The notes under the pieces: generated by a model
What the model was told of the DNA's origin: nothing
The model's input: only the letters and a program-made list of their open reading frames with translations
The model's database searches: none
Part shown: in pieces, positions 21,440 to 32,769 of the stretch
Layout of the letters: each line of letters opens with the position of its first letter
How positions within the stretch are numbered: position 1 is the stretch's first letter
Made by a program: the position numbers and the translations under genes
Assembly: GCF_000143415.4 (NCBI RefSeq)
Contig: NW_003314309.1
Location: 613,459 to 677,458 of the forward strand
Reading direction: 5' to 3'
DNA: 64,000 bases
Source of the DNA: Selaginella moellendorffii
Taxonomy: Eukaryota; Streptophyta; Lycopodiopsida; Selaginellales; Selaginellaceae

Positions 21440-22434
21440 TGTAAGCGACTAAATTTTCCATTCTACTTTAATCACTTAACCACACCTTCAACCACTTAGA
21501 GGAGTCTCATTCATAACGTCCATAAGTCCTATTTTGGACTTGGGGACTTGCTAACCCTAGGAATGGCATCCATGCCACTCCACCATTGCACTTGGTCCAA
21601 GTGCTCCACGTGCCTGGTCCCATGGCCGACACCCCTAAGGTACCACTGACATACTAGCCCGTTACGCTAAGGCCATGCCCCTTTACCTTGGTCACACCGG
21701 TGGTCCAACACCACTTGCATCGAAATCCCGACTCTCAAGGATTGGGCCATCTGTCCAGGAGTGACCATCCAAGATCCACTCCTTAACATCTTTAAGATGC
21801 CCGCAAATATGGGGAATAACCTTCCTTAATATCCCTTTTACAGTCCCCACCAAGTCCCTCTTCTGTCTATGGCTGTGTTTGCCAACATTGCCACTGGGAC
21901 AGGGCCCATAGGCTTGACCACTAAGTCCTACTATCCTCTGGGATTTCCTCACCACATAACCATACCATTGGTCACTACACTAGAGGGCCATTCCTCTTCC
22001 TTTCCATAGTCTAGGACTTTGGGACAACATTTCAAAACACTGTAGCCTTACGCAAGCCTCATGGGTACTTTCCCCACCTTCTGCCTTTTAGTGATTTAGC
22101 CATGGGCTTAGAGTGAGGTTCCGTTGAGCCACACCAGGTATCCAAGTAGGTAGTGCCACCCACACTTGAACTGGGAGCATCGACTATTCGATTTCCCAGA
22201 GGAACTAGAGCCAACTCTTGAACACTTCACCAAGCTACCCCACTTGATAGTCCGTATTCACTTTAGCCTTGGACCTCCCAATGGTTATCCCGTCACCCAA
22301 CACCTGGGCATGGCCTTCCTGGGCTAAACTGGCTTTTCCTGGCCAAACTGGCTTCATTGGAGTCCTCCCCCTCACTATACTTTTGGAGCTCACCAAATCC
22401 CCTAGGGTCTGGGAGATGAATGCTTTGGGCTTTC

Positions 22435-22805
22435 ACCCTCTCAGACTCGAACTCGGACTCAAGTTCGGACTCGGTCTCGGCCTCGGCCTCGGTCTCGGTC
22501 TCGGTCTTGATCTCAGTCTCGGTCTCGGTCTCTGTCCCGGTCTTGGTCTTGGTCTTGGTCTCGACCTCGGACTCCATCTCGGGTCCTTCTTGGACTCCAT
22601 CTCGAATTCCATCTCGGGTCCATCTCGGACTCCACCTCGGACTCTGTCTCGGTCCATCTTGGACTCCATCTCGAACTCCATCTTGGGTCCATCTCGGACT
22701 CTATCTTGGATCCCTCTCAGACTCCATCTCGGACTCTGTCTCGGTCCATCTCGGACTCCATCTCGGACTCCAACTCGGGTCCATCTCAAACTCCATCTCG
22801 GATAC
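22435..22805. repeat. CTCGG/CTCGGACTCCAT minisatellite in LTR
   Basis: Short degenerate units of CTCGGT, then CATCTCGGACTC, repeated over about 370 bp. Open frames on both strands here (Ser-Asp or Arg-Pro rich) are by-products of the repeat, not genes. Confidence 0.8.
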
Positions 22806-22984
22806 TTCCACATGTCATGTGTTGGTTCTTTTGGGTCCCTTTTTGGAACTTCGCTTATTGCTCGCTTCATGCTTGTTCCTCGAGCACTTTGTTGGGAGTT
22901 CCACTCCCGCTTTCAACTTTTCAAGTCGGAGCTTTTAGTCCAAACGTGTTACGCTCGTTTGGCTTTCGCTTCGGCCACTACTAC

Positions 22985-22989
22985 GTGGC
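22985..22989. repeat. TRIM target-site duplication, left (GTGGC)
   Basis: GTGGC directly before the left TRIM LTR, matching 23571-23575. The uninterrupted site in the other LTR of C (44424-44428) has one copy. Confidence 0.95.
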
Positions 22990-23151
22990 TGTAGCGCACC
23001 TTATCTCTCTCCCCTTAAGCCAACTGGAAAAGGGGCAATTGCTTGATGAGAGAGCCCTTAGTGGCTATTTTATCCCCATTTATCCCCCAAGGTTCCAAGG
23101 ATCCACGGTGACAATATATCCAAATCTCATCCCATGATCACATGCGCTACA
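22990..23151 (-). repeat. TRIM 3' LTR
   Basis: 162 bp; nearly identical to 23409-23570. Confidence 0.95.
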
Positions 23152-23408
23152 TTCACCCCCCCTTTAGAGATGTCAATGTCCTCATTGACTATTGACTAGT
23201 AACCCCTACTGAGCCAAGGGGAACCAGCACCTCCATTTCCGCACTCAATCTACCAATCCTTCCATTGAGGAAGGACGTACGCATGGATGCCCAATACGTA
23301 CGATTTCAAATTTAGGGGTAGGAATATACCTTGCTCAAGGGTATATTATATTTTAGGTAGCCACTAATTAATGGGAATCGAACCCGTGCCATTTTCTCTG
23401 ATACCAAC

Positions 23409-23570
23409 TGTAGCGCACCTTATCTCTCTCCCCTTAAGCCAACTGAAAAAGGGGCAATTGCTTGATGAGAGAGCCCTTAGTGGCTATTTTATCCCCATTT
23501 ATCCCCCAAGGTTCCAAGGATCCACGGTGACAGTATATCCAAATCTCATCCCATAATCACATGCGTTACA
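23409..23570 (-). repeat. TRIM 5' LTR
   Basis: 162 bp; the tRNA-Met-type primer binding site lies immediately to its left on the plus coordinates. Confidence 0.95.
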
Positions 23571-23641
23571 GTGGCAACCTTTTGGCTCCACTTTGGGGCC
23601 TAGGGATTTTGTGTCTCATAACTCCACCACCCATAGACAAA

Positions 23642-23661
23642 GTTTGATGTCCTCATCAAAT
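23642..23661. promoter_or_regulatory. Hairpin near the 3' LTR of element C
   Basis: GTTTGATG, loop TCCT, CATCAAAT: seven perfect pairs, 21 nt inside the LTR border. It is equivalent in position to the hairpins in A and B, but one stem pair is T-A instead of C-G. Confidence 0.65.
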
Positions 23662-24500
23662 AATAAATTATTTTATAAAGTAGCACCAATATGTATCACC
23701 TTTTCCATCCTTGGCACCTTGCTAATATTCATCAATGGTTTGATACCAAAGGCTCTCCATGCCTTGCCCATCCTTTAAGGAGGATAGTCTCTCCAACTTA
23801 GAGATTGATTGGACCACTTGTGGTGGTTCTCTCCTTTTATTGGTTTAGTTCTCATTAAACCTGTTAGAGACACCGTTTCTATCTCAATCCCACTACTCCA
23901 TTTCGAGTAGTCTTAGCTTCCATCAATATGACCTTTGCACTTTGAAACTTTTACTTTTGACTTCTCATAGTCAATATCCTAGGTGTCTCCAACACTTTAC
24001 TTTGCACATATTGTGCAACTCCACTTCCCTATCTTAGGAAGTTCTTTACTTGAGGGCACCATCATCCTTTTTTCTATTTCATGCCACCTTAGGCACTAAG
24101 TTCTAGTTATCATAATTTGTGCTAGGGCTGTCTATGGCCCTATCATTTGGCTACCTTACCGCTCCCTCCCTTGGAGCTTCTACTTTCGCCAAATCAGAGC
24201 AATTGGGAATCCATCCTTGGAAACACATTGCATTTCCCACAATTCGTTAGCACCTAACACATTAGTGTTCTTGGTCTAACTTTGCATTTCGGATTCTTTC
24301 CCATTATTCCTATGGCTCTTTTCTTAGCCACTAGTCTTTTGCTCCTATCTTTGATTATTGCACCTAGCAACATCGGATCACTACCTCCATTCTCGAGGTA
24401 TCTTTTTGGTTCCATAGCAAAGACTTTGTTTTGCCAAGTCCAGAGGGTGTTCACCCCTAGTACGTATCTTTAGGATATTCTACTGTGGGCTCTATCCCTG

Positions 24501-25659
24501 TGTAAGCCACAAATTTTTCCTTTCTAATTTGCCAGCTTACCTCGTCTATCCGTCCAACACTACTTTGGCTTTTGCTAAGTTCCCTTGCTAAGATTCCTGC
24601 CTATGGTACCAGCTCTTACTTGGTCCTACTTGGTTTCAGCTACTCACTGCACGAGCAACGGAGTGTTAGCCATCCATCCATGGATTCCCAAATCTCTCAT
24701 AATCCCCCTCTTGGGTTAGACTGGACTTAAGGTTCGGCTACACTCCCCACAAGCACAAGCAGCCAAGCATACCAAGCTTCTAGGTTCCTAACATCCCTTG
24801 GTACCACAAGACTTGATCATGGGACCCTCTAAATCCCAAGTCTCGAGTGCAACACTTACTTCAGGACGCTGAGGTGAAACACCGTGGCCTAACGGCCCGG
24901 TATGGGTACCTCTACCCCCCCCCCCCCCCCCCACTCCCATCCCGAAAGGAAGGTCCAAGCCCTTAGGAAGGGTGAGGACTAATGAGCCGCATGGTACTCA
25001 AGTGGCGCACCATTCCACATGAGCCGGGAGCACCGCAGTCGGTTTCCCTTTCGGGAGTGGGAGGTGCTCTTGAGCACTTCCTTAGATGGCCCCTCCGGCA
25101 CCAACCAAGTCCATGCTCACTCCCACCCAAGGCCCCTCAGTCCCAGTCCCAACCTCAAGTCAGTTTGGAAGCCCCATTGGAGAGTTCCTTCAAAACTGGT
25201 TCTTAGACCTCACTATCCCTACTATACTTTTGGAACCCCCTGCAGCCCCCCCCTCCCCTGGGAGACGCACGCTTTGGGCTTTCACCCCTTGACCCGTATT
25301 AGTACTCGGACTTAGTCTCTGGCTCGATCTCGGACTCGATCTCGGATCTGACTTCGGATTCGGTCTCGGACTCGATCTTGGACTCGATCTCGGACCTGAT
25401 CTCGGACCCGACCTCGAACTCGACCTCGGACTCGGTCTTGGACCCGATTTCAGATCTCGGACTCGGTCTCGAACTCGGTCTTGAACTCGGTCTCCGAGTC
25501 AGCCTCAGACTCGATTCCGGACTCTATCTCGAACTCGGTCTTAGAGTCGGTCTTGGACTCGATCTTAGACTCAGTCCCATCAGATGAACTCTTTATCATT
25601 TTGGTCATGCTTTCGGGGCTCCTTTAGCCTACGACATCTTGGGGAGTTGGTTCCTTACA
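24501..25659 (-). repeat. Element B 3' LTR
   Basis: From TGTAAGCCACAAATTTTT to GGTTCCTTACA in plus coordinates; includes a poly-C run (about 24918) and a GACTCGATCTCG minisatellite (about 25310-25580). Confidence 0.92.
25310..25580. repeat. GACTCGATCTCG minisatellite in B 3' LTR
   Basis: Tandem degenerate 6- and 12-bp units. The same array occurs in the other LTRs at 26770-27000, 33100-33365 and 39170-39460 with different copy numbers. Confidence 0.8.
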
Positions 25660-25680
25660 ACTCCACCACCCATAGAAGAA

Positions 25681-25700
25681 GTTCGATGCCCACATCGAAC
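25681..25700. promoter_or_regulatory. Hairpin near the 3' LTR of element B
   Basis: GTTCGATG, loop CCCA, CATCGAAC: a perfect 8-bp stem with a 4-nt loop, 21 nt inside the LTR border. Confidence 0.75.
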
Positions 25701-25853
25701 GTCTCTTTTTTTTTATCCTACGACTTGTTGACTATGTCTCCAGGGGCATCCCCCCACTTAGCGGTGTGCCTAAGTTAGCTTCCCCGGCCAAGAGCCCATG
25801 ACAACAGAATATAAGTGTCCCTATACTCCTCACCTCACCACACCCTAGTATGG

Positions 25854-25909
25854 GGTTAGGACTTGAACCCAGCTTTGCTTTACTAAGGGGTTGGGACTCG
25901 AACCCAACC
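25854..25909 (-). repeat. Paired tRNA T-arm-like hairpins, element B
   Basis: On the minus strand GGTTGGG TTCGAGT CCCAACC forms a 7-bp stem with a 7-nt loop like a tRNA T-arm and contains a Pol III B-box-like core. A second, more degenerate copy lies next to it. The same pair occurs in A and C. Confidence 0.6.
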
Positions 25910-26065
25910 TCCGTAGAATACGTCTACGGATTCGACATCCCTGCAGAGAGTCGGGTGTAGTTCCCTACGCCTGGTCGACCTAGCTAACCCATGCTAATTA
26001 GCTTACCTTCGGCGCGCCTTCGGGTCCCAACATATGCCATTGCTCAACTTTTCAAATTGATATTT

Positions 26066-26678
26066 TTAATTGAACTTTGCATAAGTACATAGAGTTTTAC
26101 CTTGCAGAAATTCCTCCGCTAGATCTCGCGCGTTCGCTAGGTTCTCCTCCGGTTCCCATGTTACTTCGCTGTGTGGAAATCCTTTCCACTTCACATGGAA
26201 CTCTCTCACCTCACGTCCTTGTCGCTTGCTCTTGCGCGCATTGAGGATGGCCTCGACTTTGTATTCCTCTTCCCCTTGGATAACCTCAGGTAAAGGTCTT
26301 ACTTGGTCTTTGCGAAGTGGATCCTCAAAATACGGCTTGAGTAAGTTCACGTGGAACATGGGATGCATCTTCCCCATCTCTCGAGGAAGTCAAAGACAGT
26401 AAGCCACTTTACCGATTCGAGCCTCAATCTCGTAAGGCCCCGCGAACCTGCTTAAGGAACTCAAGATCAATTCATTTACAGGAATATATGCATTTTTACC
26501 TTTGGGTCAACTTCCGACTGATCCCACTTGGTAGCCTGAGGTTCTTGGTGTTCAGCCACACCTTCTCCCTAGCTTGGAACTCTACATCCCGGCACTTCTG
26601 GTTTGCGTACTTAGTTTGCCTTTGTTGAGCCTGTTCCAAGGAATCCCTCACTAGATTCCAAATGTTGAGTCTTTCCGC
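26066..26678 (-). pseudogene. Element B integrase C-terminus and chromodomain
   Basis: Continuation of B pol beyond the inserted element A. It begins at the A target site (TAERLNIWNLVRDSLEQAQ), runs through KVWLNTKNLRLPSG to a putative intron (26448-26499), then FAGPYEIEARIG and MGKMHPMFHVNLLKPYF, and ends with a chromodomain (VEAILNARKSKRQGREV then FHVKWKGFPHSEVTWEPEEN). Such chromodomains direct integration to particular chromatin. The reading frame is open here apart from the intron. Confidence 0.9.
26448..26499 (-). other. Putative 52-nt intron 2 in element B pol
   Basis: Minus strand CAAAG|GTAAAAAT through TTAAGCAG|GTTCGC. Removing it joins KLTQR to FAGPYE in the frame expected for the integrase tail; leaving it shifts the frame. 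Same site and length as in A. Confidence 0.7.
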
Positions 26679-26683
26679 CGTGA
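26679..26683. repeat. Element A target-site duplication, left (CGTGA)
   Basis: Matches 34159-34163. The duplicated bases belong to the B integrase codons. Confidence 0.95.
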
Positions 26684-27782
26684 TGTAAGGAACCAACTCC
26701 CTGAGGTGTCGTAGGCTAAAGGAGCCCCGAAAGCATGACCAAAATGATAAAAAAGTTCATTGGATGGGACCAAGTCTAAGATCGAGTCCAAGACTGACTC
26801 GGAGACCGAGTTCGAGACCGAGTTTGAGACGGAGTCCGAGATCCGAAATCGGGTCCGAGACCGAGTCCGAGGTCGAGTCCGAGGTCGGGTCCAAGATCGG
26901 GTCCGAGATCGAGTCCGAGATCGAGTCCGAGACCGAATCCGAAGTTAGATCCGAGATCGAGTCTGAGATCGAGCCAGAGACTAAGTCCGAGTACTAATAC
27001 GGGTCAAGGGGTGAAAGCCCAAAACGTGTGTCTCCCCGGGGGGGGGGGTGCAGGGGGTTCCAAAAGTATAGTAGGGATAGTGAGGTCCAGGAACTAGTTT
27101 TGAAGGAACTCTCCAATAGTGCTTCCAAACTGACTTGAGGTTGAGACTGGGGCCGAGGGGCCTTGGGTGGGAGTGAGCATGGGCTTGGGTGGTGCCGGAG
27201 GGGCCACCCAGGGAAGTGTTCAAGAGCAGCTCCCACTCCCGAAAGGGAAACCAACTGCGGTGCTCCCGGCTCATGTGGAGTGGTGCCCCACTTGAGTACC
27301 TTGCAGCTCATTGGTCCTCGCCCTTCCTAAGGGCTTGGGCCTTCCCTTCGGGATGGAAGTGGGGGGGTAGAGGTACCCATACCGGGCTGTTAGGCCACGG
27401 TGTTTCGCCCCGACGTCCCGAAGCAAGTGCTGCACCCAAGGCTTGGGATTTAGAGGGTCCCATGATCAAATCTTGTTGTACCAAGGGGTGTTAGGAACCT
27501 GGAGGCTTGGTGTGCTAGGCTACTTGTGCCTGCGGGGAGTGTAGTCGAACCTTAAGTCAAGTCTAACCCGGGGAGGGGGATTGGGAGAGATTTGGGAATC
27601 CGTAGATGGATGGCTAACACTCCGTTGCTCGTGCAGTGAGTAGCTGAAACCAAGTAGGACCAAGTAGGAGCTGGTACAATAGGTGAGAACCTTGGCAAGG
27701 GAACTTAGCAAAAGCCAAGGCAGTGTTGGTCGGATAGACGAGGTAAGCTGGCAAATTGGAAAGGAAAAATTTGTGGCATACA
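26684..27782 (+). repeat. Element A 5' LTR
   Basis: TGTAAGGAACCAACTC to GTGGCATACA, 1099 bp. Shorter than its partner mainly because of fewer minisatellite units. Confidence 0.93.
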
Positions 27783-27785
27783 ATT

Positions 27786-27798
27786 TGGTATTGGAGCC
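27786..27798 (+). promoter_or_regulatory. Element A primer binding site
   Basis: TGGTATTGGAGCC starts 3 nt after the 5' LTR. It matches the initiator tRNA-Met complement TGGTATCAGAGC except at two positions. Confidence 0.75.
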
Positions 27799-30700
27799 TT
27801 TTCCTTAGTTCTAGCGAAGGATAGAGGCGAATTGCTGGGAGATGGCAAAGGCAGGGCGGAAGCGAACCAAGGCGGAGACGGAACCTCCTCTAGAGCTGGA
27901 GCCTCCAGTTGAACGAGAGGCTATGGATGAGGAATCCTTGCATGAGGAGGACTCTAGTGAGGAAACTTCCAAACAGGAGTTCGGTGGCAAGGTTCGGTCG
28001 TCCAAGGCTTGATTGGACGTGCTAGAAGGATAGTTGGCACAGACCAATGCTCTGCTGGAGACTCTCGTACGCAAGCTAAAGCGTGACAAGAAGCGGAAGA
28101 AAATGAGAAAGACTGCGAATGTTGGCAGCGCAGAAGGTGCAGACCCTTCAACAGGGACTGAGGCAGAACCAAACAAAGTCGAACAGACCGAAGTGGAATC
28201 AGTCCCTCAGGCAGTTCCCAAGTACAAACCAAAGCCCCCACCGGTCTTCAAGGGAGTAAATGACTATAAGGTGGTGGAGGATTGGTTTTACGATATGGAG
28301 GACTACTTCCGAGCGTTGCGATTACCGAGCTCGAAGAAGGTCCCATGTGCAAAACCATACTTGGCAGAAAATGCCAAGTCTTGGTGGAGAATGACGAAGG
28401 CCAACGAAGGACCAGTGGCCACTTGGGACATGATGAAGGCGAGGATCTGTGCAACATACGTTCCTCCGAATGCCACTCTGCATTTGAGAGATGAGTTGAG
28501 TAGGCTGAAGCAGACTAGAACCATCCAGGAATATGTGAATGGGTTCATGGCAAAGAGGATACTTGTCACGGACATGGGGGATATAGATGCGTTCCATGCC
28601 TTCATATCAGGTTTGCAAACTTGGGCTCGCGGTGAGGTGATGCGCTAGAACCCGACCAACTACAAGGAAGAGTTGGATGCGGCCATCAAGGTGCATTTCA
28701 ACGATAACCTGTGAAAGGGGAACACGACGGGGTCGGGATCCACGTTTAGCAAAGGGGCTAAACCAAGGGGAACGTATAGCAGGGGGAATTTCAAGAAGAG
28801 TTTCTCTAAGAATGAGTCCTCGGGGTTCCGGAAAGGCAAATCCGGTGGCCAGCGAGCGAGTACGTGGGGGAGTCAAGCGAAAAGAGATAAACTCACGGAT
28901 AAGAAGGTCAAGTTGTATAGCAGCGTGGGAAACAACGTATGCTACAACTGCGGTGAAGCGGGACACTTTTCGAGGGAATGTCTCTACCCGAAGAAGGCCA
29001 GAGCCAATATGGCCGTCAAGTTGGGTGAAGTCCAAACTGAGGTATGTGATCCAATCCCCAACTCAAAGTTACTCATTACACGAGGAACTTTGGTAGAGAG
29101 TTGTTTGCGACATCTACTAGCCCTCCGAAGGAAGCTCGGAGGTAGCTTTGTTAAGATCCTTATTGACACGGGCGCTTCGGATAATTTTGTGGCTGTAGAC
29201 ATAGTCCGGCAAGCCAAACTAACGGTGTAGCGGCTAGGCGAACCAAGGACTATAGAGTTTGTTCAAGGTAGCCAAAGCACTGATAAGGTACTTCGACAAG
29301 CGAGAGTCGAAGTAGGGACATGGAAAGTAGACATGGATTTCACCGTGTTGGACATGGCGGGATTTGACGTGATCTTCGGAATGGATTGGTTCAATCGGTT
29401 CGTAATAGCCCTACATGGACAAGGTAGGAACTTTGTGGTACTGGCGAATGCCCAAGGAAGAAAATCTAGGGTGGAGGCCCAGGATCTAAAGGTAGGGCAA
29501 AGCAAGGCCAAAGATTCCTGCTTAAACCTAGTGTCCACAAGAGGACAACTCACTAAAGGAACTAAGGTAGCCTTTTTGTGCTTACTCTCGGTGAAGAGTG
29601 ACAAAAAGACAGGAACGGAAGAAGTACCTTTAGTGATCCAGCGGGTGTTGGACCAATTCCAGGATACCATGCCGGAGGAGCTACTGGCGGGGTTGCCCCC
29701 CGCACGATTGATAGAACATAAGATTGAGCTGGTTGAGGGTGCTGAGGCGGTGGTTCGTCCCCCCTATCGTTTGAACGAAAAAGAACTCAAGGAGCTCAAG
29801 TGCCAACTAGAGGAGTTGGTAGACAAAGGGTATGTTAGGTTGAGCAAGTCGCTGTATGGGGCGCCGGTGTTATTTGTGAAAAAGAAAAATGGTTCTATGC
29901 GCATGTGCATAGACTACCGGTTGCTCAACAAGTATACAAAGAAGAACAAGTACCCTTTGCCAAGAATTGAGGACCTGTTCGATAGGTTGGGAAAGGCAAA
30001 ATACTTCTCGAGGATTCACCTAAGGTCAGGATACTACCAGATCAGGGTAGCCAAGGAAGATGTCGAGAAGACAACCTATCGAACGAGGTATGGGAGCTTT
30101 GAATTTCTAGTGATGCCCTTCGGGCTATGCAATGCGCCGGCAACGTTTTCGGCGCTGATGAACCACATCTTTGTACCCTATCTGGATCACTTCGTGGTCA
30201 TCTATATCAACGACATCCTGATCTATAGCGAGATGCTAGAGGAGCATGGCAAACACTTGGCGAAGGTGTTTGAGAAACTAAGGGAACACAAACTGCATGC
30301 TAAAGAGAGCAAATGTGACTTTGCTCAACAAGATGTAAAGTTTCTCGGGCATGTGGTGGGCCAGGATGGGCTCAAGGTGGACCCGGAGAAGGTCCAAGCG
30401 ATCCAGGAATGGGAGCGACCATTGAATGTACATGAGTTGAGGGCGTTCTTGGGGCTATGCAACTACTACTGAAAGTTTATCAGACACTATTCGAGAGTAG
30501 CCCTGCCCTTAACGGACCAAACAGGAAAAGGGAAGATGGTTTGGACAGCAGAATGTGAGGCGGCATTTGTCCACCTCAAAGGGAAGTTAAGGAAGGCTCC
30601 CGTGTTGGCATTACTAGACTTTGGTAAGGACTTTGAGGTAGAAACGGATGTTTCGGACTTTGCGTTGGGCGCAGTTTTGAAGCAAGACAACCATCCAGTA

Positions 30701-31715
30701 GTGTTCTTCTCGAAGAAATTGGACAAGGCTCAACAGAAGTGGCCTGCCCACGAGAAGGAATTGTTTGCGGTGGTCAAGGCGCTCAAGGAGTGGCGACACT
30801 ACCTTGGGAGACACTTCAAGGTTTACACGGACAATGTGGCAACAAAACACTTCTTGTCACAGCCCGACCTGAGAGGGAAACAAGGTCGGTGGGCCAATGC
30901 CTTGGCCGAGTTTGATTGCGAGATTCTGTACAAGCCTGGGAAGAGCAACATCGTGGCGGATGCGCTAAGTCAAAAAGCGAGCTTGAGGTTGGCAATATCC
31001 AGCGCAATAGCAACCTTCTGGGACGATGTGCGGACAGCATATGAAAATGATGGTCTAGCACAAGAAGTGTTGCTGAGGAATCTAGAGGCACGGGAAGCTC
31101 ACCAAAGAGGTGAGTTGCCAACAGAAGAGAAAACAAGCTATGTGGAATGCAATGGACTCATCTATTACAAGAAAACGAGGGTGTATGTTCCAGAAGGGGA
31201 ACTAAGGAAGGTAGCCTTAGTAGAGTGTCATGACAGACTTCTTGCGGGACACGGCGGAGTGCCCAAGACGATGGGCTTACTCAAGAGGAAGTACCATTGG
31301 CCAGATATAGCTAAGGACGTCCAAGACTATGTAAAGATATGTCCAACATATCAGCAGGTCAAAGCCGTGACTAAGGCTAGTGGGGGCTTGTTGCAAAGCA
31401 TCCCAATTCCAGATTGTCCGTGGAAATGTCTTACGATGGACTTCATCACGGGACTTCCCCCAAGTGAGGGGTTTGATGCGATATTCGTGGTGGTGGACTG
31501 ATTTTCGAAAATGGCACATTTCATACCCACCATAACGGAAGTGGATGCGGAAGGTGTGGCAAAGCTGTTATTCGAACAAGTGGTTCGAGTGCGGGGAAGG
31601 CTGGAAGAGATCATCTCAGATCGAGATAAGATCTTCACTAGTAAATTCTAGAGGACTCTCCTAAAACAGTATCGCACCAAGTTGAAATTCAACACAGCCT
31701 ATCACCCACAGACAG

Positions 31716-31762
31716 GTATGGGGTATTAAGTCAAGTTTGGTGGCACTAACACTTCTTGATAG
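31716..31762 (+). other. Putative 47-nt intron 1 in element A integrase
   Basis: ACAG|GTATGGGG through TTGATAG|ACGG. Removal joins HPQT to DGQTERVNRQL, the canonical integrase sequence; 47 nt is not a multiple of three, so retention shifts the frame. B has an intron of the same length at the same codon (34398-34444). Confidence 0.75.
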
Positions 31763-32180
31763 ACGGACAAACGGAAAGGGTGAATAGGCAACTAGAGGAT
31801 TAATTGCGATGCTATGTCTCGGGAGACTAGACTGATTGGGTAAGTCATTTGGGACTTACGGAAATGTGTTATAACAACTCACCACATTTGAGTATCGGGG
31901 TGAGTCCATGGGAAGTCATCAATGGGCGAGCTATTGAAGGTCCTGTGGAACTCGGCGTGGCCGAGTATCATGGAGAGCTACCCGCAGTGGAGGCATTCAC
32001 GGCGGAAAGACTCAACATTTAGAATCTAGTGAGGGATTCCTTGGAACGGGCACAACAAAGGCAAACCAAGTACGCGAACCAGAAGCGCCGGGATGTAGAG
32101 TTCCAAGCTGGGGAGAAGGTGTGGCTGAACACCAAGAACCTCAGGCTACCAAGTGGGATCAGCCGAAAGTTGACCCAAAG

Positions 32181-32232
32181 GTAAAAACACATGTATTCCT
32201 GTAAATGAATTGATCTTGAGTTCTTTAAGCAG
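32181..32232 (+). other. Putative 52-nt intron 2 in element A pol
   Basis: CAAAG|GTAAAAAC through TTAAGCAG|GTTCGC, joining KLTQR to FAGPYEIE. It matches 26448-26499 in B in site and length. Confidence 0.75.
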
Positions 32233-32769
32233 GTTCGCGGGGCCTTACGAGATTGAGGCACGAATCGGTAAAGTGGCTTACCGACTTCGATTTCCTCGAG
32301 AGATGGGGAAAATGCACCCAGTGTTCCACGTGAACTTATTCAAGCCGTACTTTGAGGATCTACTTCGCAAGGACTAAGTAAGACCTTTATCTGAGGTTAT
32401 CCAAGGGGAAGAGGAATACGAAGTTGAAACCATCCTCAATGCGCGCAAGAGCAAGTGACAAGGACGCGAGGTGAGAGAGTTCCATGTGAAGTGGAAGGGA
32501 TTTCTACACTGCGAAGCAACATGGGAACCGGAGGAGAACCTAGCGAACGTGCGAGGTCTAGTGGAGGAATTTCTGCAAGGCAGAACTTTATGTACTTATG
32601 CAAAGTTCAATTAAAGTATCAATTTGAGAAGTTGAGCAATGGTATATGTTGGGACCCGAAGGCGCGCCGAAGGTAAGCTAATTAGCATGGGTTAGCTAGG
32701 TCGACCAAGCGTAGGGCACTACGCCCGACTCCCCGCGGGGATGTCGAATCCGTAGACGTATTCTACGGA

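Larger units (their letters stand above)
22990..23570 (-). mobile_element. Complete TRIM retrotransposon (581 bp)
   Basis: Two 162-bp LTRs at 22990-23151 and 23409-23570, differing at only a few positions, both starting TGTAGCGCACC and ending TACA, flank a 257-bp non-coding interior. On the minus strand the interior opens with a primer binding site (TGGTATCAGAG, about 23396-23406) next to the right LTR and closes with a purine run ending in seven G next to the left LTR (about 23152-23165). A 5-bp target duplication GTGGC flanks it. It has no genes and must rely on proteins of another element. Confidence 0.95.
21440..23620 (-). repeat. Element C 3' LTR (interrupted by TRIM)
   Basis: Aligns with the right LTR from TGTAAGCGACTAAATTTT to TTTTGTGTCTCAtA, where the terminal CA has changed to TA. 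About 1.6 kb without the TRIM; the sister LTR is longer because of extra copies in the minisatellite and a short duplication. Confidence 0.85.
27842..32614 (+). pseudogene. Element A gag-pol polyprotein (degenerate)
   Basis: In order: gag (27842 to about 28700; capsid region with GVNDYKVVEDWFYDMEDYF), CCHC zinc knuckle CYNCGEAGHFSREC (28940-28981), retroviral-type protease with DTGASDNFV (about 29165), reverse transcriptase (about 29700-30480; [13 protein letters not shown]), RNase H (about 30536-31000; TDVSDFALGAVL, HEKELFAVVKALKEW), integrase (about 31200-32180; H..H..C zinc region, DFITGLPPSEG, YHPQT) and chromodomain (about 32430-32600). Damage: several in-frame stops in gag and pol, the polymerase motif reads YIND where YIDD is expected, and the integrase zinc site reads CPTY where CPTC is expected. 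Two putative introns (31716-31762 and 32181-32232) must be removed to keep frame. Confidence 0.93.

Noticed and set aside
22269-23137. Long Leu-Gly, Ser-Asp and Arg-Pro rich open frames over the LTR of element C (also 43442-44377)
   Set aside because: They come from the CTCGG-type minisatellite, are open in several frames at once and lie inside an LTR; no protein is supported.
24918-25592. Open frames in the LTRs of A and B (also 26760-27494, 33068-33690, 39057-39578)
   Set aside because: Repeat by-products of GACTCGATCTCG arrays and LTR sequence; no family resemblance and no conserved frame between sister LTRs.
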